Shown one piece after another: positions 54,441-64,000 of a DNA stretch of 64,000 nucleotides (position 1 is the stretch's first letter; the number at the start of each line of letters is the position of its first letter). Source of the stretch: Nemertoderma westbladi (taxonomy: Eukaryota; Xenacoelomorpha; Nemertodermatida; Nemertodermatidae); assembly GCA_032718475.1 (NCBI GenBank), contig JAUCBJ010002983.1:1-64000 (forward strand), in the 5' to 3' direction. A program made the translations under genes and the position numbers. A model generated the notes under the pieces. It saw nothing but the letters and a program-made list of their open reading frames with translations. It searched no databases and had not been told where the DNA came from.

Positions 54441-55540
54441 TGGACTGTACCATATCAACCGGTACTAGACTGTCCCGTAGCACCCGGTACTAGACTGTCC
54501 CATATCACCCGGTACTAGACTGTCCCGTAGCACCCGGTACTGGACTGTACCATATCAACCGGTACTAGACTGTCCCGTAGCACCCGGTACTAGACTGTCC
54601 CATATCACCCGGTACTAGACTGTCCCGTAGCACCCGGTACTGGACTGTACCATATCAACCGGTACTAGACTGTCCCGTAGCACCCGGTACTAGACTGTCC
54701 CATATCACCCGGTACTAGACTGTCCCGTAGCACCCGGTACTGGACTGTACCATATCAACCGGTACTAGACTGTCCCGTAGCACCCGGTACTAGACTGTCC
54801 CATAGCACCCGGTACTAGACTGTCCCATATCACCCGGTACTAGACTGTCCCGTAGCACCCGGTACTGGACTGTACCATATCAACCGGTACTAGACTGTCC
54901 CGTAGCACCCGGTACTAGACTGTCCCATATCACCCGGTACTAGACTGTCCCGTAGCACCCGGTACTGGACTGTACCATATCAACCGGTACTAGACTGTCC
55001 CGTAGCACCCGGTACTAGACTGTCCCATATCACCCGGTACTAGACTGTCCCGTAGCACCCGGTACTGGACTGTACCATATCAACCGGTACTAGACTGTCC
55101 CGTAGCACCCGGTACTAGACTGTCCCATAGCACCCGGTACTAGACTGTCCCATATCACCCGGTACTAGACTGTCCCGTAGCACCCGGTACTGGACTGTAC
55201 CATATCAACCGGTACTAGACTGTCCCGTAGCACCCGGTACTAGACTGTCCCATATCACCCGGTACTAGACTGTCCCGTAGCACCCGGTACTGGACTGTAC
55301 CATATCAACCGGTACTAGACTGTCCCGTAGCACCCGGTACTAGACTGTCCCATATCACCCGGTACTAGACTGTCCCATATCACCCGGTACTAGACTGTCC
55401 CGTAGCACCCGGTACTGGACTGTACCATATCAACCGGTACTAGACTGTCCCGTAGCACCCGGTACTAGACTGTCCCATATCACCCGGTACTAGACTGTCC
55501 CGTAGCACCCGGTACTGGACTGTACCATATCAACCGGTAC
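54441..55540. repeat. Satellite subregion with 100-bp higher-order repeat
   Basis: The variant TGGACTGTACCATATCAACC appears at 54441, 54541, 54641, 54741, 54866, 54966, 55066, 55191, 55291, 55416 and 55516. Spacings are 100 or 125 bp, so the higher-order unit is four (sometimes five) 25-bp monomers in fixed order. Confidence 0.9.
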
Positions 55541-55584
55541 TAGACTGTCCCGTAGCACCCGGTACTAGACTGTCCCATATCACC

Positions 55585-57300
55585 CGGTTCTAGACTGTCC
55601 CATAGCACCCGGTACTAGACTGTCCCATAGCACCCGGTTCTAGACTGCCCCATAGTATACACGGTTCTAGACTGTCCCATAGCACCCGGTACTAGACTGT
55701 CCCATAGCACCCGGTACTAGACTGTCCCATATCACCCGGTTCTAGACTGCCCCATAGTATACACGGTTCTAGACTGTCCCATAGCACCCGGTACTAGACT
55801 GTCCCATAGCACCCGGTTCTAGACTGCCCCATAGTATACACGGTTCTAGACTGTCCCATAGCACCCGGTACTAGACTGTCCCATAGCACCCGGTACTAGA
55901 CTGTCCCATAGCACCCGGTTCTAGACTGCCCCATAGTATACACGGTTCTAGACTGTCCCATAGCACCCGGTACTAGACTGTCCCATAGCACCCGGTACTA
56001 GACTGTCCCATAGCACCCGGTACTAGACTGTCCCATAGCACCCGGTACTAGACTGTCCCATATCACCCGGTTCTAGACTGCCCCATAGTATACACGGTTC
56101 TAGACTGTCCCATAGCACCCGGTACTAGACTGTCCCATAGCACCCGGTTCTAGACTGCCCCATAGTATACACGGTTCTAGACTGTCCCATAGCACCCGGT
56201 ACTAGACTGTCCCATAGCACCCGGTACTAGACTGTCCCATAGCACCCGGTACTAGACTGTCCCATAGCACCCGGTACTAGACTGTCCCATATCACCCGGT
56301 TCTAGACTGCCCCATAGTATACACGGTTCTAGACTGCCCCATAGCACCCGGTACTAGACTGTCCCATAGCACCCGGTACTAGACTGTCCCATAGCACCCG
56401 GTACTAGACTGTCCCATAGCACCCGGTTCTAGACTGCCCCATAGTATACACGGTTCTAGACTGTCCCATAGCACCCGGTACTAGACTGTCCCATAGCACC
56501 CGGTACTAGACTGTCCCATAGCACCCGGTACTAGACTGTCCCATAGCACCCGGTACTAGACTGTCCCATATCACCCGGTTCTAGACTGCCCCATAGTATA
56601 CACGGTTCTAGACTGTCCCATAGCACCCGGTACTAGACTGTCCCATAGCACCCGGTTCTAGACTGCCCCATAGTATACACGGTTCTAGACTGTCCCATAG
56701 CACCCGGTACTAGACTGTCCCATAGCACCCGGTACTAGACTGTCCCATAGCACCCGGTTCTAGACTGCCCCATAGTATACACGGTACTAGACTGTCCCAT
56801 AGCACCCGGTACTAGACTGTCCCATAGCACCCGGTACTAGACTGTCCCATAGCACCCGGTTCTAGACTGTCCCATAGCACCCGGTACTAGACTGTCCCAT
56901 AGCACCCGGTTCTAGACTGTCCCATAGCACCCGGTACTAGACTGTCCCATAGCACCCGGTTCTAGACTGTCCCATAGCACCCGGTACTAGACTGTCCCAT
57001 AGCACCCGGTACTAGACTGTCCCATAGCACCCGGTTCTAGACTGCCCCATAGTATACACGGTTCTAGACTGTCCCATAGCACCCGGTACTAGACTGTCCC
57101 ATAGCACCCGGTACTAGACTGTCCCATAGCACCCGGTTCTAGACTGCCCCATAGTATACACGGTACTAGACTGTCCCATAGCACCCGGTACTAGACTGTC
57201 CCATAGCACCCGGTACTAGACTGTCCCATAGCACCCGGTTCTAGACTGCCCCATAGTATACACGGTACTAGACTGTCCCATAGCACCCGGTACTAGACTG
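55585..57300. repeat. Satellite subregion with 27-bp TATACAC variant
   Basis: A 27-bp monomer containing CATAGTATACACGGTTCTAG, preceded by GACTGCCC instead of GACTGTCC, recurs at intervals of 25n+2 bp (for example 102, 77). To the right of this part the array is more uniform but keeps the TATACAC variant. Confidence 0.85.
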
Positions 57301-60300
57301 TCCCATAGCACCCGGTTCTAGACTGTCCCATAGCACCCGGTACTAGACTGTCCCATAGCACCCGGTACTAGACTGTCCCATAGCACCCGGTACTAGACTG
57401 TCCCGTAGCACCCGGTACTAGACTGTCCCATAGCACCCGGTTCTAGACTGTCCCATAGCACCCGGTACTAGACTGTCCCATAGCACCCGGTACTAGACTG
57501 TCCCGTAGCACCCGGTACTAGACTGTCCCATATCACCCGGTACTAGACTGTCCCATAGCACCCGGTTCTAGACTGCCCCATAGTATACACGGTACTAGAC
57601 TGTCCCATAGCACCCGGTACTAGACTGTCCCGTAGCACCCGGTTCTAGACTGTCCCATAGCACCCGGTACTAGACTGTCCCATAGCACCCGGTACTAGAC
57701 TGTCCCGTAGCACCCGGTACTAGACTGTCCCATATCACCCGGTACTAGACTGTCCCATAGCACCCGGTTCTAGACTGTCCCATAGTATACACGGTACTAG
57801 ACTGTCCCATAGCACCCGGTACTAGACTGTCCCGTAGCACCCGGTTCTAGACTGTCCCATAGCACCCGGTACTAGACTGTCCCATAGCACCCGGTACTAG
57901 ACTGTCCCATATCACCCGGTACTAGACTGTCCCATAGCACCCGGTTCTAGACTGTCCCATATCACCCGGTACTAGACTGTCCCATAGCACCCGGTTCTAG
58001 ACTGTCCCATAGCACCCGGTACTAGACTGTCCCATAGCACCCGGTACTAGACTGTCCCATATCACCCGGTACTAGACTGTCCCATAGTCACCCGGTACTA
58101 GACTGTCCCGTAGCACCCGGTACTAGACTGTCCCATATCACCCGGTACTAGACTGTCCCGTAGCACCCGGTTCTAGACTGTCCCATAGCACCCGGTACTA
58201 GACTGTCCCATAGCACCCGGTACTAGACTGTCCCATAGTCACCCGGTACTAGACTGTCCCATAGCACCCGGTACTAGACTGTCCCGTAGCACCCGGTTCT
58301 AGACTGCCCCATAGTATACACGGTACTAGACTGTCCCATAGCACCCGGTACTAGACTGTCCCATAGCACCCGGTACTAGACTGTCCCATAGCACCCGGTA
58401 CTAGACTGTCCCATAGCACCCGGTACTAGACTGTCCCGTAGCACCCGCTACTAGACTGTCCCATATCACCCGGTACTAGACTGTCCCATAGCACCCGGTT
58501 CTAGACTGCCCCATAGTATACACGGTACTAGACTGTCCCATAGCACCCGGTACTAGACTGTCCCATAGCACCCGGTTCTAGACTGTCCCATAGCACCCGG
58601 TACTAGACTGTCCCATAGCACCCGGTACTAGACTGTCCCATAGCACCCGGTACTAGACTGTCCCATAGCACCCGGTACTAGACTGTCCCGTAGCACCCGG
58701 TTCTAGACTGTCCCATAGTATACACGGTACTAGACTGTCCCATAGCACCCGGTACTAGACTGTCCCGTAGCACCCGGTTCTAGACTGTCCCATAGCACCC
58801 GGTACTAGACTGTCCCATAGCACCCGGTACTAGACTGTCCCATAGCACCCGGTACTAGACTGTCCCATAGCACCCGGTTCTAGACTGTCCCATAGTATAC
58901 ACGGTACTAGACTGTCCCATAGCACCCGGTACTAGACTGTCCCATAGCACCCGGTTCTAGACTGTCCCATAGCACCCGGTACTAGACTGTCCCATAGCAC
59001 CCGGTACTAGACTGTCCCATAGCACCCGGTACTAGACTGTCCCGTAGCACCCGGTACTAGACTGTCCCATAGCACCCGGTTCTAGACTGTCCCATAGCAC
59101 CCGGTACTAGACTGTCCCATAGCACCCGGTACTAGACTGTCCCGTAGCACCCGGTACTAGACTGTCCCATATCACCCGGTACTAGACTGTCCCGTAGCAC
59201 CCGGTTCTAGACTGTCCCATAGTATACACGGTACTAGACTGTCCCATAGCACCCGGTACTAGACTGTCCCGTAGCACCCGGTACTAGACTGTCCCATAGC
59301 ACCCGGTACTAGACTGTCCCATAGCACCCGGTACTAGACTGTCCCGTAGCACCCGGTACTAGACTGTCCCATATCACCCGGTACTAGACTGTCCCATAGC
59401 ACCCGGTTCTAGACTGTCCCATAGTATACACGGTACTAGACTGTCCCATAGCACCCGGTACTAGACTGTCCCATAGCACCCGGTACTAGACTGTCCCATA
59501 GCACCCGGTACTAGACTGTCCCATAGCACCCGGTACTAGACTGTCCCATAGTCACCCGGTACTAGACTGTCCCGTAGCACCCGGTACTAGACTGTCCCAT
59601 ATCACCCGGTACTAGACTGTCCCTAGCACCCGGTTCTAGACTGTCCCATAGCACCCGGTACTAGACTGTCCCATAGCACCCGGTACTAGACTGTCCCATA
59701 GCACCCGGTACTAGACTGTCCCATAGTCACCCGGTACTAGACTGTCCCGTAGCACCCGGTACTAGACTGTCCCATATCACCCGGTACTAGACTGTCCCAT
59801 AGCACCCGGTACTAGACTGTCCCATAGCACCCGGTACTAGACTGTCCCATAGCACCCGGTACTAGACTGTCCCATAGTCACCCGCTACTAGACTGTCCCA
59901 TAGCACCCGGTACTAGACTGTCCCATAGCACCCGGTTCTAGACTGTCCCATAGTATACACGGTACTAGACTGTCCCATAGCACCCGGTACTAGACTGTCC
60001 CATAGCACCCGGTTCTAGACTGTCCCATAGCACCCGGTACTAGACTGTCCCATAGCACCCGGTACTAGACTGTCCCGTAGCACCCGGTACTAGACTGTCC
60101 CATATCACCCGGTACTAGACTGTCCCATAGCACCCGGTTCTAGACTGTCCCATAGTAACCGGTACTAGACTGTCCCATAGCACCCGGTACTAGACTGTCC
60201 CGTAGCACCCGGTTCTAGACTGTCCCATAGCACCCGGTACTAGACTGTCCCATAGCACCCGGTACTAGACTGTCCCATAGCACCCGGTACTAGACTGTCC

Positions 60301-63300
60301 CATAGCACCCGGTACTAGACTGTCCCGTAGCACCCGGTTCTAGACTGTCCCATAGTATACACGGTACTAGACTGTCCCATAGCACCCGGTACTAGACTGT
60401 CCCGTAGCACCCGGTACTAGACTGTCCCATAGCACCCGGTACTAGACTGTCCCATAGCACCCGGTACTAGACTGTCCCGTAGCACCCGGTACTAGACTGT
60501 CCCATAGCACCCGGTACTAGACTGTCCCATAGCACCCGGTTCTAGACTGTCCCATAGTATACACGGTACTAGACTGTCCCATAGCACCCGGTACTAGACT
60601 GTCCCATAGCACCCGGTACTAGACTGTCCCATAGCACCCGGTTCTAGACTGTCCCATAGTATACACGGTACTAGACTGTCCCATAGCACCCGGTACTAGA
60701 CTGTCCCATAGCACCCGGTACTAGACTGTCCCATAGCACCCGGTACTAGACTGTCCCATAGCACCCGGTACTAGACTGTCCCATAGCACCCGGTACTAGA
60801 CTGTCCCATAGCACCCGGTACTAGACTGTCCCATAGCACCCGGTACTAGACTGTCCCATAGCACCCGGTACTAGACTGTCCCATAGCACCCGGTACTAGA
60901 CTGTCCCATAGCACCCGGTACTAGACTGTCCCATAGCACCCGGTACTAGACTGTCCCGTAGCACCCGGTACTAGACTGTCCCATAGCACCCGGTACTAGA
61001 CTGTCCCTAGCACCCGGTACTAGACTGTCCCATAGCACCCGGTACTAGACTGTCCCATAGCACCCGGTACTAGACTGCCCATAGCACCGGTACTAGACTG
61101 TCCCATAGCACCCGGTACTAGACTGTCCCATAGCACCCGGTACTAGACTGTCCCATAGTATACACGGTACTAGACTGTCCCATAGCACCCGGTACTAGAC
61201 TGTCCCATAGCACCCGGTACTAGACTGTCCCATAGCACCCGGTACTAGACTGTCCCATAGCACCCGGTACTAGACTGTCCCATAGCACCCGGTACTAGAC
61301 TGTCCCATAGTCACCCGGTACTAGACTGTCCCATAGTCACCCGGTACTAGACTGTCCCATAGCACCCGGTACTAGACTGTCCCATAGCACCCGGTACTAG
61401 ACTGTCCCATAGCACCCGGTACTAGACTGTCCCATAGCACCCGGTACTAGACTGTCCCATAGCACCCGGTACTAGACTGTCCCATAGTATACACGGTACT
61501 AGACTGTCCCATAGCACCCGGTACTAGACTGTCCCATAGCACCCGGTACTAGACTGTCCCATAGCACCCGGTACTAGACTGTCCCATAGCACCCGGTACT
61601 AGACTGTCCCATAGCACCCGGTTCTAGACTGTCCCATAGTATACACGGTACTAGACTGTCCCATAGCACCCGGTTCTAGACTGTCCCATAGCACCCGGTA
61701 CTAGACTGTCCCATAGCACCCGGTACTAGACTGTCCCATAGCACCCGGTACTAGACTGTCCCATAGCACCCGGTACTAGACTGTCCCATAGCACCCGGTA
61801 CTAGACTGTCCCATAGCACCCGGTACTAGACTGTCCCATAGCACCCGGTACTAGACTGTCCCATAGCACCCGGTTCTAGACTGTCCCATAGTATACACGG
61901 TACTAGACTGTCCCATAGCACCCGGTACTAGACTGTCCCATAGCACCCGGTACTAGACTGTCCCATAGTAACACGGTACTAGACTGTCCCATAGCACCCG
62001 GTACTAGACTGTCCCATAGCACCCGGTACTAGACTGTCCCATAGTATACACGGTACTAGACTGTCCCATAGCACCCGGTACTAGACTGTCCCATAGTATA
62101 CACGGTACTAGACTGTCCCATAGTATACCCGGTACTAGACTGTCCCATAGCACCCGGTTCTAGACTGTCCCATAGCACCCGGTACTAGACTGTCCCATAG
62201 CACCCGGTACTAGACTGTCCCATAGCACCCGGTACTAGACTGTCCCATAGCACCCGGTTCTAGACTGTCCCATAGTAACCCGGTACTAGACTGTCCCATA
62301 GCACCCGGTACTAGACTGTCCCATATCACCCGGTACTAGACTGTCCCATAGCACCCGGTTCTAGACTGTCCCATAGTAACACGGTACTAGACTGTCCCAT
62401 AGCACCCGGTTCTAGACTGTCCCATAGTATACACGGTACTAGACTGTCCCATAGCACCCGGTACTAGACTGTCCCATAGTAACCCGGTACTAGACTGTCC
62501 CATAGCACCCGGTACTAGACTGTCCCATAGCACCCGGTTCTAGACTGTCCCATAGTATACACGGTACTAGACTGTCCCATAGCACCCGGTACTAGACTGT
62601 CCCATAGCACCCGGTACTAGACTGTCCCATAGCACCCGGTTCTAGACTGTCCCATAGTATACACGGTACTAGACTGTCCCATAGCACCCGGTACTAGACT
62701 GTCCCATAGCACCCGGTTCTAGACTGTCCCATAGTATACACGGTACTAGACTGTCCCATAGCACCCGGTTCTAGACTGTCCCATAGTATACACGGTACTA
62801 GACTGTCCCATAGCACCCGGTACTAGACTGTCCCATAGCACCCGGTACTAGACTGTCCCATAGCACCCGGTACTAGACTGTCCCATAGCACCCGGTACTA
62901 GACTGTCCCATAGCACCCGGTACTAGACTGTCCCATAGCACCCGGTACTAGACTGTCCCATAGCACCCGGTACTAGACTGTCCCATAGCACCCGGTACTA
63001 GACTGTCCCATAGTATACACGGTACTAGACTGTCCCATAGCACCCGGTACTAGACTGTCCCATAGTATACACGGTACTAGACTGTCCCATAGCACCCGGT
63101 ACTAGACTGTCCCATAGCACCCGGTACTAGACTGTCCCATAGCACCCGGTACTAGACTGTCCCATAGCACCCGGTACTAGACTGTCCCATAGCACCCGGT
63201 ACTAGACTGTCCCATAGCACCCGGTACTAGACTGTCCCATAGCACCCGGTACTAGACTGTCCCATAGCACCCGGTACTAGACTGTCCCATAGCACCCGGT

Positions 63301-64000
63301 ACTAGACTGTCCCATAGCACCCGGTACTAGACTGTCCCATAGTATACACGGTACTAGACTGTCCCATAGCACCCGGTACTAGACTGTCCCATAGCACCCG
63401 GTACTAGACTGTCCCATAGCACCCGGTACTAGACTGTCCCATAGCACCCGGTTCTAGACTGTCCCATAGCACCCGGTACTAGACTGTCCCATAGCACCCG
63501 GTACTAGACTGTCCCATAGCACCCGGTACTAGACTGTCCCATAGCACCCGGTACTAGACTGTCCCATAGCACCCGGTACTAGACTGTCCCATAGCACCCG
63601 GTACTAGACTGTCCCATAGCACCCGGTACTAGACTGTCCCATAGCACCCGGTACTAGACTGTCCCATAGCACCCGGTTCTAGACTGTCCCATAGTATACA
63701 CGGTACTAGACTGTCCCATAGCACCCGGTACTAGACTGTCCCATAGCACCCGGTACTAGACTGTCCCATAGCACCCGGTTCTAGACTGTCCCATAGTATA
63801 CACGGTACTAGACTGTCCCATAGCACCCGGTACTAGACTGTCCCATAGCACCCGGTACTAGACTGTCCCATAGCACCCGGTTCTAGACTGTCCCATAGAC
63901 CGGTACTAGACTGTCCCTAGCACCCGGTACTAGACTGTCCCATAGCACCCGGTTCTAGACTGTCCCATAGTATACACGGTACTAGACTGTCCCATAGCAC

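Larger units (their letters stand above)
53081..64000. repeat. 25-bp satellite array, about 435 units, continuing off window
   Basis: The basic unit is GGTACTAGACTGTCC followed by CATAGCACCC. The first units (53081-53130) are the most diverged, marking the array edge. Common variants are CGTAG or CATAT for CATAG, AACC for ACCC, TTCTAG for TACTAG, and a 27-bp form with CATAGTATACAC. Both strands carry stops in all frames, so it is non-coding. CGTAG/CATAG alternation is what CpG decay would give. The array reaches the right window edge. Confidence 0.98.

Overview
This is animal (metazoan) nuclear DNA, most likely from a marine invertebrate. It has spliced protein genes with GT/AG introns, several clades of non-LTR retrotransposons (CR1/L2-like and RTE-like), small terminal-inverted-repeat elements, and satellite DNA. 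The species cannot be named from the sequence. The background is AT-rich. The short palindromes TAGGCCTA and TACCGGTA are strikingly over-represented in non-repetitive spacer.

Host genes, left to right. (1) The 5' end of a syntaxin-1-like t-SNARE gene on the minus strand: two small coding exons at 3968-3939 and 2273-2184, with the rest beyond the left edge. (2) A two-exon MEIG1-like gene on the minus strand (exons 38305-37925 and 35279-35145), whose 2.6-kb intron is full of nested transposons. (3) A complete, uninterrupted gamma-tubulin complex component 5 gene (39592-42408, plus), divergent from MEIG1. (4) A complete, uninterrupted SDR39U1-type epimerase gene (48490-49434, plus). MEIG1 and GCP5 are both microtubule-related and share a 1.3-kb divergent intergenic region; co-regulation is only a possibility.

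Mobile DNA fills much of the rest: CR1-like remnants (5770-6450; 9010-13950), a 3' LINE fragment (6560-7243), LINE and RTE-like fragments (30.0-33.6 kb and inside the MEIG1 intron), a nearly intact CR1/L2-like element with ORF1 and ORF2 (about 42745-47550), and a LINE at 49529-52820 whose 5' part is inverted relative to its 3' end between perfect 16-bp target-site duplications (twin-priming structure).

Two large repeat structures dominate. At 14.5-29.7 kb a block of about 7.3-7.6 kb occurs twice in tandem, bounded by (CT)n tracts and holding several minisatellites (31-bp hairpin units, 68-bp units built of three 22/23-mers, GAGCAACAA-type units, a 163-bp dimer). From 53.08 kb to the window end there is about 10.9 kb of a 25-bp satellite with local higher-order structure, including a 100-bp four-monomer period.

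No rRNA, tRNA or CRISPR locus was recognised. The strongest new readings are the short spliced exons of syntaxin and MEIG1, the inverted LINE, and the satellite organisation.
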